Source: Brotonthovivens ammoniilytica (GTDB lineage: Bacteria; Bacillota; Clostridia; Lachnospirales; Lachnospiraceae). From it: a stretch of DNA of 64,000 bases. Of this stretch, positions 16,402 through 25,627 are shown piece after piece. The stretch is taken from NCBI RefSeq assembly GCF_025566885.1, contig NZ_JAOQJQ010000001.1, positions 310,001 through 374,000 on the forward strand. The letters run 5' to 3'. The notes under the pieces were generated by a model. It was given only the letters and a program-made list of their open reading frames with translations. It was not told where the DNA came from and did not search any database. The number at the start of each line of letters is the position of its first letter. Within the stretch, counting starts at the first letter, position 1. A program made the position numbers and the translations under genes.

Positions 16402-17196
16402 ATGGAAAAGTTAAGTGTCGCTATCGCAGATGATAACGAGAATATGGTACGTTTACTTTCAGATATTGTCAGAAATGATGAAGAATTACTAGTGATAGGA
16501 ACTGCGAAAGATGGAGAAGAAGCATATGAAATGATTCGAACGAAGGAACCGGATGTGGTATTGTTAGATATTGTCATGCCGAAACTCGACGGATTGGGTG
16601 TCATGGATAAAGTAAGAAATGACAAAAATTTGAAAAAACTTCCGAATTTCATCATGGTTAGTGCAATCGGGCAGGAAAAAATTACAGAAGATGCGTTCCG
16701 CAGAGGTGCAGATTACTATATCATGAAGCCTTTTGACAGAGATATTATTGTCAACAGGATTAAAATGGTGAAGAGAAATAATCAGAAAAGACCAAACGAG
16801 ATCCGTTCCGTTGGAGCCTATGAAAATGTGAAACAGTTTTCAAAAAGAAATCTGGAGAATGATGTAACAAATATTATTCATGAAATCGGAGTACCGGCAC
16901 ATATCAAAGGCTATCAGTACTTAAGAGAATCAATTATCATGTCTGTAAATGATATTGATATGCTGAACTCTATTACAAAGATCTTGTATCCTACCATTGC
17001 GAAAAAATATCAGACTACGCCAAGCAGAGTAGAACGGGCGATTCGTCATGCTATTGAAGTAGCATGGAGCAGAGGGAAAATGGATACAATTGATGAATTA
17101 TTTGGTTATACCATACATAATGGAAAAGGAAAACCTACAAATTCAGAGTTTATAGCTTTAATATCTGATAAAATCAGACTGGAATATGATTTATAG
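16402..17196 (+). CDS. spo0A: Sporulation transcription factor Spo0A
   Basis: Master regulator of entry into sporulation. The 264-residue protein has a receiver domain with the acidic pair Asp9-Asp10, phosphoacceptor Asp56 (VVLLDIVMPKLDG), and conserved Ser and Lys further on (FIMVSAIGQ, YIMKPFD), then the Spo0A DNA-binding domain with SRVERAIRHAIEVAWSRG as recognition helix. The start is ATG 16402 with CGGAGG ahead; a TTG at 16381 in frame lies before that site. It is normally next to spoIVB; here seven genes separate the two ends (agcS to rsiV block). Confidence 0.97.
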   Translation: MEKLSVAIADDNENMVRLLSDIVRNDEELLVIGTAKDGEEAYEMIRTKEPDVVLLDIVMPKLDGLGVMDKVRNDKNLKKLPNFIMVSAIGQEKITEDAFRRGADYYIMKPFDRDIIVNRIKMVKRNNQKRPNEIRSVGAYENVKQFSKRNLENDVTNIIHEIGVPAHIKGYQYLRESIIMSVNDIDMLNSITKILYPTIAKKYQTTPSRVERAIRHAIEVAWSRGKMDTIDELFGYTIHNGKGKPTNSEFIALISDKIRLEYDL

Positions 17197-17230
17197 GTGG
17201 AAAACAGTAGTTTCCTGACGGGTAATCATG

Positions 17231-17236
17231 TATAAT
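17231..17236 (+). promoter_or_regulatory. glgA: Candidate -10 of glgA
   Basis: A TATAAT follows 35 bases after the spo0A stop codon. The -35 region at 17208-17213 (TAGTTT) is weak. Read-through from spo0A is also possible because no terminator was seen between them. Confidence 0.35.
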
Positions 17237-17314
17237 GGGTCATATAAAAAGACAGTTGTTAATGACTTAAGCTTTTTATTTGACAGTACGTGGATGAGTC
17301 CCGGAGGAAAGCAG

Positions 17315-18940
17315 ATGAAAAACGTATTACTGGCAGCTTCTGAAGCTGTTCCATTTATAAAAACAGGGGGGCTTGCTGATGTGATCGGCTCGCTGCCCAA
17401 ATATTTCGATAAGAAAGAATATGATGTACGTGTGATTTTACCGAAATATGCATGTATGGACAGGTCTCTTTTGCGAGGATTAAAAAAATCAGCGGAGACA
17501 GAGGTCTGTTTGAATTGGAGAAAGCAATATGCCGGGGTGTATCAGGGAGAGGCAGACGGGATTATTTATTATTTTATTGATAATGAATATTATTTTTCAG
17601 GCCCGGCTCCGTATGATCAAATCTATCTGGATGCAGAGAAGTTCGCATATTTTTCAAAAGCGGTTCTTACTGTATTGCCCCTGCTTGATTTTTGCCCGGA
17701 CATTATTCACTGCAATGACTGGCAGACCGGTTTGATTCCTGTGTTTTTAAAAACACAGTTTCAGGCAGACAGTTTTTACCGGCATATAAAAACAATATTT
17801 ACAATTCACAACATGCGGTACCAGGGAAGATGGTATATGGATGCATATCGGGATATTACCGGCCTTCCGGATTCCTGTTTTACCATGGACACAATGGAAT
17901 GTTATGGTCAGGCGAATCCTTTTAAAGGCGGGATTGTAGAATCCGATATCATTACAACTGTCAGTGAAAGTTATGCCAAGGAAATTCAGGAGCGTGACGG
18001 CGGAGAAGGCCTAGATGGTCTGATGCGGGCGCGCGGCTGTCGGCTGTTTGGAATTATAAATGGTCTGGACTATTCAGTATATAATCCTGAGACAGATCCA
18101 TTGATAGCGGCGAATTTTGGTGTTGGAAACTGGCAGGACCAAAAAAAACTGAATAAGAAAGCGCTGCAGGAACAGATGGAACTTGGAGTCCGGGATGATG
18201 TTTTTTTAATCGGAATGGTCTCCAGAATGACAGATCAAAAGGGTTTTGATCTTGTAGCGCAGAAAATAGAAGAGATTATGAAATTGCAGGATGTACAGCT
18301 TGTCCTGCAGGGGAGCGGAGAAGAAAAATACGAATCAATGCTTGTGAGTTTTTCCAAGAAGTATCAACACCGCATGGCGGTGAGAATCGGATATTCAGAG
18401 GAGCTGGCACATCGTATTTATGCATCAGCAGACACTTTTTTAATGCCTTCTATGTTTGAACCATGCGGTTTAAGCCAGTTAATAAGCCTAAGATACGGAA
18501 CCGTTCCAATTGTGCGGGAGACCGGAGGGTTAAAGGATACTATCAAGCCATATCAAGAAGGTAATCAAACAGGGACAGGTTTTTCTTTTACCGCGTACCA
18601 TGCAGATGATATGATGTCTGTGATTCGCTGTGCCTACCATGTATACAGGAATCATAGAGAACAGTGGAATGATGTTGTGTTGAGGGGAATGCAGCAGGAT
18701 TATTCCTGGATAAAGTCAGCTGAAAAATATGCGGAATTATATGATATGTTAGTTCAAATAAAAAGTACAGAAATTGAACAGGAGAAGGTGCGGCAGGAAG
18801 CGGAAAAGGCTGCGGTTCTGCTGCGGAAAAAAGTAGATGAGACATTGTCTCAGAAGTCTATGGGAAAAAAGGTAGAGGATTCGAAACCAAAGAAAACAGC
18901 AGGAAAAAATAAAAGATCAACTAGTAAAAAGCGAAAGTAA
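17315..18940 (+). CDS. glgA: Glycogen (starch) synthase with basic C-terminal tail
   Basis: Transfers glucose from ADP-glucose to the growing alpha-1,4-glucan. The 541-residue product has the GT5 N-terminal motif PFIKTGGLADVIGSLP (binding ADP-glucose), the HNMRYQGRW loop, and the C-terminal segment with FEPCGLSQLISLRYGTVPIVRETGGLKDT. The start is ATG 17315, with CGGAGG 7 bases ahead; an in-frame ATG at 17228 lies in the leader. GlgA is usually about 480 residues; here about 55 more follow, first a helical Glu/Lys/Ala-rich stretch and then a lysine-rich end (KPKKTAGKNKRSTSKKRK). No other glycogen genes are nearby. Confidence 0.92.
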   Translation: MKNVLLAASEAVPFIKTGGLADVIGSLPKYFDKKEYDVRVILPKYACMDRSLLRGLKKSAETEVCLNWRKQYAGVYQGEADGIIYYFIDNEYYFSGPAPYDQIYLDAEKFAYFSKAVLTVLPLLDFCPDIIHCNDWQTGLIPVFLKTQFQADSFYRHIKTIFTIHNMRYQGRWYMDAYRDITGLPDSCFTMDTMECYGQANPFKGGIVESDIITTVSESYAKEIQERDGGEGLDGLMRARGCRLFGIINGLDYSVYNPETDPLIAANFGVGNWQDQKKLNKKALQEQMELGVRDDVFLIGMVSRMTDQKGFDLVAQKIEEIMKLQDVQLVLQGSGEEKYESMLVSFSKKYQHRMAVRIGYSEELAHRIYASADTFLMPSMFEPCGLSQLISLRYGTVPIVRETGGLKDTIKPYQEGNQTGTGFSFTAYHADDMMSVIRCAYHVYRNHREQWNDVVLRGMQQDYSWIKSAEKYAELYDMLVQIKSTEIEQEKVRQEAEKAAVLLRKKVDETLSQKSMGKKVEDSKPKKTAGKNKRSTSKKRK

Positions 18941-18946
18941 ATGAAT

Positions 18947-19001
18947 GGCAGGTTGCAGGGATATCCAAAGACAGGATCAGAGCAGTCTGCCTTTATTTTT
19001 T
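18947..19001 (+). terminator. Probable terminator after glgA
   Basis: GGCAG and TGC near 18947 pair with GCA and CTGCC at 18982-18991 around an internal mismatch, followed by TTTATTTTTT. The loop is long (about 25 bases). Confidence 0.5.
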
Positions 19002-19043
19002 GCTGATTTCATATAGCGAGACTTGAATTCCAGTTTGTGATTG

Positions 19044-19958
19044 TCACATGGAAATACGATCCTCTTCTCTGGAATAGTAATAGGCGTGGTCTGAAAGAAC
19101 ATCCTCGGGATTTACTTCTGAATGGTTGATAGAACTGACCATTTCGGAGAGTTCAAAAAGTGAATACCTGTTGGCAGTAGGAACGAGTATCACTTCGTGA
19201 ATACTGCTGGGAAGAATATAGAAGTCCATATCTGTTTTTTGTGAAAAATGTTTTAGCAGATTCTGATAAAGAATGCAGGCAGCTCCGTATTGACGGTTCT
19301 GACTGCTTAAAACATACATGGGATACTGTTCATCAGAGGCACAGGGGGTGGCTGTCAGACAAAATTCCTGATGGGGAATTTCTGAAACATCGGAATTACG
19401 TAAAATGGAATGCAGATCTAGAAGTTCATATCCAAGAAGATCAGGTGTATTTGTTTTGGCAATAGAGTAGAGATCTGTCAGGGAAAGGTTCCACATACTC
19501 AGATGCTGATTGTGAATGAGAATAGAAGCATTTTGCTCTGAGGAAGAAGGGAGCAGACAGTAAAATACGATTGCCAGATCTAGAAAACGAATATAGGGAA
19601 TATCATCCAGCAGACTTAAATTTTTTTCAAAATTAATTAATTTATAGGCAATGTGGCTTTGGATTTGTTCTAGATCAGTAAAGAACTGAATATCAACAGA
19701 TGATTCCGGATGGTGCTTTTGATAGTAATTTATAATTTCTGTGCAGATATTTTCAAAAGGGATTCCCTGTTTAAGTTTTTGAAAGTAGTAATTTAAATAA
19801 ATGGTAGGGGCGATATTAGTTTCTTCCGGCATGATGATTAATCCATCCAGCCGGATACCATTGTTTTTTATAATTGACTGAATAAAGATATGATAGGTAC
19901 TGCCAAGCTGATACCGGATATATTCTATAATAGAATTTTTAAAAGATTGATAATTCAT
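19044..19958 (-). CDS. DUF5688 family protein
   Basis: A 304-residue cytoplasmic protein of a family common in Lachnospiraceae and of unknown function. Visible features are the N-terminal segment around DGLIIMPEETNIAPTIYLNYYFQ, the middle YPMYVLSSQNRQYGAACILYQNLL typical of DUF5688, and FYILPSSIHEVILVPT near the C-terminus. There is no signal peptide or membrane segment. AGGAGG lies 4 bases ahead of the ATG on the minus strand. It is transcribed away from the surface-fibre operon at 20257, so the 298 bases between them hold both start regions. Confidence 0.75.
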   Translation of the reverse strand: MNYQSFKNSIIEYIRYQLGSTYHIFIQSIIKNNGIRLDGLIIMPEETNIAPTIYLNYYFQKLKQGIPFENICTEIINYYQKHHPESSVDIQFFTDLEQIQSHIAYKLINFEKNLSLLDDIPYIRFLDLAIVFYCLLPSSSEQNASILIHNQHLSMWNLSLTDLYSIAKTNTPDLLGYELLDLHSILRNSDVSEIPHQEFCLTATPCASDEQYPMYVLSSQNRQYGAACILYQNLLKHFSQKTDMDFYILPSSIHEVILVPTANRYSLFELSEMVSSINHSEVNPEDVLSDHAYYYSREEDRISM

Positions 19959-20111
19959 TGTTCCTCCTTCTCAGGAAAGGAATAGTGTGGACGAAAATGA
20001 TAGTTAAACTGTAGCATGAAATTTTTATGGCAGCAAGTAGTTTACAGAAATATATATGTACAAAAATAGTTTAATTTTTTTGTGTATTATAACTAAAAAT
20101 AAAAAATGTAG

Positions 20112-20139
20112 TTGAAAAAATATTTTGCTGTGATATACT
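20112..20139 (+). promoter_or_regulatory. Promoter of the TasA-like operon
   Basis: TTGAAA at 20112-20117, 16-base spacer and TATACT at 20134-20139, with TGA just before the -10 (extended -10). About 115 bases of leader follow, containing two direct CTGTAC copies 10 bases apart (near 20184 and 20194) whose meaning is unknown. Confidence 0.6.
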
Positions 20140-20256
20140 TGTCGTACATACACGGACTGAGAGGTCATCTTACAATTTTTATCCTGTACAATTCTGTACG
20201 TTATTTCCAAAAAACAAAAAATTTAATTTGAATCAAAAAGGAGAACAGATATTTAT

Positions 20257-21030
20257 ATGGCATTTCGTAAAGCTTTAAAAAAGAACAAAAAGTCACTGAG
20301 ATTTTTGGCAGTTCTGTTTTGTGCCGTTAGTGCAGCGGGTCTTGCCGGTGGAACTATGGCTTATCTGACGGATCATAAAGAGACTGTTAACACATTTACA
20401 GTAGGGAAAGTATCTATTGAAGGAGAGGAACCCGGGTGGGACCCGGACGGGAACGATGATCCGGGTGGAATTGCAGAAGATATAGTGCCGACACAATCCT
20501 GGAGGAAAGATCCCCAGATCAGAAATGTCGGGAAAAATGACGCCTATGTGTATATGGAAGTGTCGGTTCCTATGGCAGATGTTATTTATACGGATGCATC
20601 AGGAAAAAGGGCCAATGATGGAAAACTATCTCATATTGAATTGTTTGAGTTTGATGGTGAAGAGAAAGTTGTTCAGACATTAACAGATGGGATTGGTATC
20701 AGTGAACAGAATGATTCGTGGACACTTCTTTACAAAAAAGAAATAAATAACTGCATGGTCTATACGTTTTGTTTTAATAAAATTTTAAAACCGGAGGAAA
20801 CTTCGGAACCGCTGTTTCACAAGATTACATTTGCTAATGTGGTAGAAGGGCAGCTGGATGAAGAAAAGCTGGATGTTAAGGTAGGGTATTATGCAATACA
20901 GACCTTAAATACCGGAGGGGATTCTGAGAGTGTTACAGAGCAGGCTAAAAATGCCTATGACAAATATATTATTCAGAATCTTGGTCAGGAAGGAACGGTG
21001 GTAAATACAAATGGAAAAGAAGAAAAATAG
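20257..21030 (+). CDS. SipW-dependent secreted protein, TasA/camelysin-like (first)
   Basis: A 257-residue secreted protein. The N-terminus is basic (RKALKKNKKS), followed by a hydrophobic core and the typical SipW-type end GTMAYLTDHKETVNTFTVGKVSI, which marks the TasA/CalY matrix-fibre family. The mature part is acidic and probably beta-sandwich. In Bacillus such proteins form amyloid-like fibres of the biofilm matrix. AAGGAG lies about 13 bases before the ATG, a long spacing. It starts a four-gene run with two further SipW-type proteins and a SpaA protein; a SipW-type signal peptidase gene lies at the other end of the locus. Confidence 0.85.
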   Translation: MAFRKALKKNKKSLRFLAVLFCAVSAAGLAGGTMAYLTDHKETVNTFTVGKVSIEGEEPGWDPDGNDDPGGIAEDIVPTQSWRKDPQIRNVGKNDAYVYMEVSVPMADVIYTDASGKRANDGKLSHIELFEFDGEEKVVQTLTDGIGISEQNDSWTLLYKKEINNCMVYTFCFNKILKPEETSEPLFHKITFANVVEGQLDEEKLDVKVGYYAIQTLNTGGDSESVTEQAKNAYDKYIIQNLGQEGTVVNTNGKEEK

Positions 21031-21073
21031 AAAAACGGAAAAAAGGAGGCAGGCAGACCGCTGCTGTATATGA

Positions 21074-21655
21074 ATGAAAAGATATAAAAGGAAATTAACC
21101 GTGATTTTTTCTTTGTTTTTTTCTATTGCTGCTATTTGGGGGATTTTTTCCGGGACACAGGCCTTTTTAAGTGATCAAGGGGAACCTTCTGTAAATCAGT
21201 TTATGATTGGAAAGCTGGATACATCTGTAACAGAAGAATTTTATCCGGAAGATTTTGAGAAAGAGGAAGAGAAAATTATCAGCAAAAAGGCATGTGTTAC
21301 AAACAACGGCATCGTTGATTCCTATGTCCGTCTGTCTGTGACATTCAGCAGCAGTGACTGGAATGCAGAGCTTTTGAATCTGGATACAGATGACTGGATT
21401 TATGATATGAAAGACGACTGTTATTATTACAGGAAAATGCTTTCACCGGGAGAATCCACTACAGATCTTTTTGATGGTATTAAGATACCCAAAGAAAAAG
21501 ATACCGGTTCTCTGACGGAAACAGAATCCTTCCAGGTATATGTTTCGGAGGAGTCTGTACAGGCAGTACATGGTAATCGGGTGTTTCGTGATTATAAAGA
21601 AGCGTGGAATTATTATACAGAGCAGAGACAGGGGGATATAAGTGAAGAGAAATAA
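21074..21655 (+). CDS. SipW-dependent secreted protein, TasA-like (second)
   Basis: A 193-residue secreted protein with the same type of export signal: basic start, hydrophobic stretch, then GTQAFLSDQGEPSVNQFMIGKLD. The mature part contains ACVTNNGIVDSYVRLSVTFSS, like the NxGxxxxYVRV segment common in TasA-type proteins. It lies 43 bases after the first gene and overlaps the next by 14 bases, so all are probably made together. Its role may be as a minor or anchoring fibre subunit; this is inference from position. Confidence 0.8.
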   Translation: MKRYKRKLTVIFSLFFSIAAIWGIFSGTQAFLSDQGEPSVNQFMIGKLDTSVTEEFYPEDFEKEEEKIISKKACVTNNGIVDSYVRLSVTFSSSDWNAELLNLDTDDWIYDMKDDCYYYRKMLSPGESTTDLFDGIKIPKEKDTGSLTETESFQVYVSEESVQAVHGNRVFRDYKEAWNYYTEQRQGDISEEK

Positions 21656-22841
21656 GTATATAATTTTGCCTGTGTTTCTGGCAGCTGCGGCAGTTGTTTG
21701 TACGATTCAGGGGGTTTTTGCTATGCGGTCTTTTGTCACTGCGGTCACAAATCATGCACAAGTAGGGAATGTTCGGATTGGACTCAAAGAATATGCTGTC
21801 AATGATGACGGGGAAAAAGAGGAATTTACTGATTATCAGATTATTGTTCCCGGGCAGACAGTGTCTAAAATTCCCACGATTACAAACCAGAATGAACCGG
21901 TTTACATCAGGGCAAAAGTTTCTTTTGAAAATGTCAGCGCCAGGACGGAAAAGCCGGAACAGATTTTCCTGGCAGACGAAAATTGCCTGAAAGGGATCAG
22001 TGACCAATGGTTAAAAATCGGTGATTATTATTATTACAAAGAGATTCTTAACACGGGAGAATGTGTAGAATTATTTCGGGAGGTTGCTTTTCCAGAATAT
22101 TTTACAGAAGAAAGTTCAGATCAGAACACATGTATTCTGATTCAGGCGGATGCAATCCAGGCAGATAATTTTATACCGGATTTTGATTCACAGAAGCCCT
22201 GGAGGGATGAAAAAATTCTGGAAAGTATAAAAGAGAGCAATGGAAAGGCTGTATCCAGACAAAGCGAGTATCAGAATCTGTCAGTTACTTTTAATGGAGC
22301 AGCGTCAGAACTGCTTTCTGCGCCGGATGATTTTTTCATAAATCTAAAGAATCTGATGCCTGGGGATAAGCTAAAGGATCAGATTTATCTGAATAATGAA
22401 TCCGAAAAAAATGTAAGTATCTTGTTTTCTGTAAAAAATCCGGAAAGCTTATCAGATATTCAGAAAAAACTAATGGAAGAAATCCAGCTTACAATTTCCT
22501 GTGACAAAGAGAGATTATTTCATGGAGAACTGTCTTCTGAAATACTGGAAAAAGGAATGGAGCTTGGAACATTTAAAGGTAAAACAAATGCGGGACTGGA
22601 TTTTAAGCTGACAGTTCCAGAAGAGCTGGATAATACATATGCACTGGAAACCTGTGAAACTCAGTGGATATTCACTGCACAATATCATGATGACCAGAGT
22701 GCTGTCATACAGGTTCCGAAAACATCAGATTTTCTATGGAAGAGTATGTTATGCTTTGGGGGTGCAGGCATTTTAGGTGCTGGTGTAGGATATCTTTCTG
22801 GCAGGCTGAAGAAGGAGGGATTTCTTGAGAAAAAGAGCTGA
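21642..22841 (+). CDS. SipW-type surface protein with C-terminal anchor
   Basis: A 399-residue protein starting at GTG 21642, inside the preceding gene, with a purine-rich AGGGGGAT ahead. The N-terminus has a SipW-like end (VFAMRSFVTAVTNHAQVGNVRIGLKEY). TITNQNEPVYIRAKVSFENV resembles the conserved TasA segment. Unlike its two neighbours it has a C-terminal PKTSD, a hydrophobic stretch (about residues 366-388) and a basic end, which looks like a degenerate LPXTG sorting signal or a plain membrane anchor. It could therefore tether the fibre to the cell. It overlaps the next gene by 17 bases. Confidence 0.75.
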   Translation: MKRNKYIILPVFLAAAAVVCTIQGVFAMRSFVTAVTNHAQVGNVRIGLKEYAVNDDGEKEEFTDYQIIVPGQTVSKIPTITNQNEPVYIRAKVSFENVSARTEKPEQIFLADENCLKGISDQWLKIGDYYYYKEILNTGECVELFREVAFPEYFTEESSDQNTCILIQADAIQADNFIPDFDSQKPWRDEKILESIKESNGKAVSRQSEYQNLSVTFNGAASELLSAPDDFFINLKNLMPGDKLKDQIYLNNESEKNVSILFSVKNPESLSDIQKKLMEEIQLTISCDKERLFHGELSSEILEKGMELGTFKGKTNAGLDFKLTVPEELDNTYALETCETQWIFTAQYHDDQSAVIQVPKTSDFLWKSMLCFGGAGILGAGVGYLSGRLKKEGFLEKKS

Positions 22842-25467
22842 TTTAACACAGAAGTCCGTTGCTGCTGTATGTATCGCGGTTATACTCTGTATGGTGTTTT
22901 TGTTATTGCCTATGCCGGTAAATGCTGCAGACCAGTATGCATATAAAATGGACGGGGACAAATTGATTACGGTTGTAAATGATAAGTCCACCCTTTCCGG
23001 AACCTACTCCTTTACACCCAGAGTTAACAGTAAAACTGTGGTGACAGCCCAAGGTACAGCTTTAAAAGGGGCCAATGATTCGCCTGCAATGTCTAATTGT
23101 TCCAAAACAGATATTTTATCAAAGCCGTGCTTTATTTTTGCCGGAACATCAGAAGAAGATTTTTCAGACTGCTGGATTAAATATGCAAATGTGGGAACCT
23201 GGTATGATAATTCAGACAATCCTCATATTGTGGATATTAAAGTAACGGTAAATAGTGTTTCTTTTGCGAAAACCGATGACGGAAATAATTTCCCGTTTAG
23301 TTTTGCGGCTGAAAAAGGGTCTATTGGAATACTTATGTCCAGGTATGGAAGAGTCAAGATGACACTGACTTTTTATGAGCATGGGACCAACAAAAAACTG
23401 AACTTGTCAGGGCATTTTAATATTGGAGATGTGGATGTAAATCAGGGAGTTCTGATGTACAAAAACAATGTAAAGCAATACTATGTGTATGATGATTCGG
23501 ACAGTAATTTGAAAGTGAATACCACTGGATATTCATCCGGATATGTTTTTTATGCAGATACGGATACCAATTTTGCCAATGGCCTGAAAAAAGCTATGGT
23601 GATGGAGTCTTTTAGCGGTTCTGAAGTGAGTTTCTATTATTATGGGAAATACCGTCCCGGTACTAATGGAACGGCCAAGTCTATCAAAGGAGCATTTCAG
23701 GAAATCTATGGAAATGTAACCAACAGCAAATGGCAGCATTTTTATGATTTGTGTAAGAGTGCTTATGATGCAAAAGACTATACCGGATATAATTATCAGG
23801 ATTCAAATTCGAAATATGATGGCGGTATGTTTATGAACACATTTTTTGAATTAAGTGCAGATGCACCTATGGCGCAGAATATGCCGGATCCCGTAAAAAC
23901 AATAAGTGTAGAAGCTTCTGATTTTACAGAAAATCATGTTTCTAGTGTCCAGGAAGATTTGAATGAAGCATTGCTGGGAAAAACAGATCATCTGTTTTAT
24001 TACAATATTTACCAGTATGTGCCATATGAAAGCCTTGCAGAATTTCAGTATGATAAGCTGGAAATTACAGATACGTTGAGAGATTTTCTGAAAACAGATA
24101 CCGGGCAGTGCAGTGTATACAACGAAAACGGAACGGATGTTACGAAATATTTTGATGTGTCTGTAAAAGGGAGTAAGGTTACTTTTCGGGCAAAAGCAGA
24201 TTATCTGAAAAAGAACAGCTTTTATGGGCACAGTTATAAGTTTCGAATTAAATGTTGTGTGAAAGATCTGGATTCGCTAAAGAACAGTCAGGAAAAACAA
24301 ATGAGCAGTGAAACCGCATCTAACGGGATTGTGACAGAGACTTATTCCTGGGAAAATACTGCACAGCGTCATATGGAGCGTTTTGGAAATGATTCTGATA
24401 TGGAAACCAATCTTGTCATTGTAAAGGCAAAACATAAGATTGTGGACTCAACGGTAATATTGCAAAAAGTGTCTGAAAAAGTTTTTTCGGAAACGGAGGA
24501 AGTTAAAATAGGTCAGGTAAAGTTTCATATTTGGAGAGAGGATCAAACCTTTGATCAGATATTAGAAACTGATGACAGTGGTAAAATTACACTGACAGAT
24601 TTAAAACCGGGCAGATATTTTTATCAGGAAACCGGTGCGCCGTCAGGATATATAAAGGATGACACTGTCAGGGAGTTTCTGGTGGATGATGAAGGTCTGA
24701 TTCAGGGAAAAGTGAAGGAAACCTTTCAGGTTAAAAATTCCCCTATCCAAATACAGATCAGGAAACTGGATGCTGTTACAGGACAGCCCCTGGCCGGAGC
24801 ACATTTAAAGCTGGTGGACAGCTCCGATAAAACTTATCTGACATTTGTCAGCAAGGATACGCCAAAACAGATTGCCCGGATTCCGGCAGGAACCTATACG
24901 CTGATAGAAACAAAAGCGCCCAAAGGTTATGCGCTGGCTGATCCGGTAACAGTGAAAATCGAAGAGAAACCGGAAATCCAGACTTTTGAAATGAAGGATG
25001 TTCCGTATGGCAGTCTTACTGTTGTAAAAAAACTGAAGTTTTCGGAAATTACCTTTGCACACGGAAATCCTATCTTCCGGTTTACTGTCAGCGGAAAGGA
25101 TCTGGCCGGAAAATCTCATGAATATGGTACGGTGCTGGAGTTTACAGATGAATTGAAGCCGGATGGCAGCGGGTTTGTAACAGTATCTCATACATTTTTC
25201 AATATACCTGCCGGTACCGCTTATCAGGTAGAAGAAAATTTTTCTCTGCGTTACCGTCTGGAGAATGTCAGCAGTTTGTATAATAATGTTACCATACAGA
25301 AGATAAAAGAGGGTGCGTATGGAGACAAACCATCAGAGCTTTTTAAGACTACTGTAAATTTACAGCAGAAACTAAAAGGAACATCTGTCACGTTTGAAAA
25401 TGTAAAATGTATCTGGGATGATTATACCCACACAGATATGATTAATAATTCAATAACTGTAAAATAG
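22825..25467 (+). CDS. Large secreted protein with SpaA-type domains
   Basis: An 880-residue exported protein. The start is TTG 22825 with AGGAGG at ideal distance. Signal peptide about residues 1-34 (hydrophobic core, VNAAD). Residues 35-540 are not recognised. Two SpaA-type beta domains follow, each with an isopeptide-like E-box: RYFYQETGAPSGYI near residue 598 and TYTLIETKAPKGYAL near residue 700. A third beta domain (GSLTVVKKLKFSE to the end) resembles the repeats found before wall anchors, but there is no LPXTG motif or C-terminal membrane segment. It may be a fibre tip or adhesive subunit. Confidence 0.75.
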   Translation: MRKRADLTQKSVAAVCIAVILCMVFLLLPMPVNAADQYAYKMDGDKLITVVNDKSTLSGTYSFTPRVNSKTVVTAQGTALKGANDSPAMSNCSKTDILSKPCFIFAGTSEEDFSDCWIKYANVGTWYDNSDNPHIVDIKVTVNSVSFAKTDDGNNFPFSFAAEKGSIGILMSRYGRVKMTLTFYEHGTNKKLNLSGHFNIGDVDVNQGVLMYKNNVKQYYVYDDSDSNLKVNTTGYSSGYVFYADTDTNFANGLKKAMVMESFSGSEVSFYYYGKYRPGTNGTAKSIKGAFQEIYGNVTNSKWQHFYDLCKSAYDAKDYTGYNYQDSNSKYDGGMFMNTFFELSADAPMAQNMPDPVKTISVEASDFTENHVSSVQEDLNEALLGKTDHLFYYNIYQYVPYESLAEFQYDKLEITDTLRDFLKTDTGQCSVYNENGTDVTKYFDVSVKGSKVTFRAKADYLKKNSFYGHSYKFRIKCCVKDLDSLKNSQEKQMSSETASNGIVTETYSWENTAQRHMERFGNDSDMETNLVIVKAKHKIVDSTVILQKVSEKVFSETEEVKIGQVKFHIWREDQTFDQILETDDSGKITLTDLKPGRYFYQETGAPSGYIKDDTVREFLVDDEGLIQGKVKETFQVKNSPIQIQIRKLDAVTGQPLAGAHLKLVDSSDKTYLTFVSKDTPKQIARIPAGTYTLIETKAPKGYALADPVTVKIEEKPEIQTFEMKDVPYGSLTVVKKLKFSEITFAHGNPIFRFTVSGKDLAGKSHEYGTVLEFTDELKPDGSGFVTVSHTFFNIPAGTAYQVEENFSLRYRLENVSSLYNNVTIQKIKEGAYGDKPSELFKTTVNLQQKLKGTSVTFENVKCIWDDYTHTDMINNSITVK

Positions 25468-25484
25468 AGACAAAATATTTTAAG

Positions 25485-25551
25485 CTGTCCCGCAAAAGAT
25501 GAAAGATTACCCGGACCAGATATCTGGTATTTGGATTGTTTTGCGGGACAG
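25485..25551. repeat. Long inverted repeat between the SpaA gene and sipW
   Basis: A perfect 13-bp inverted repeat (CTGTCCCGCAAAA at 25485 and TTTTGCGGGACAG at 25539) encloses 41 bases that contain a second palindrome, ACCAGATATCTGGT. It lies between convergent genes and may act as a terminator for either, but the T-tracts lie inside the stem rather than after it. Confidence 0.55.
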
Positions 25552-25627
25552 AAATGATATCGTGGCTGCTTTAAAGTTCAGTTCACGAATGATGTATTTA
25601 CAAGTATTTTTCTTGTAAGCAGAAGAT

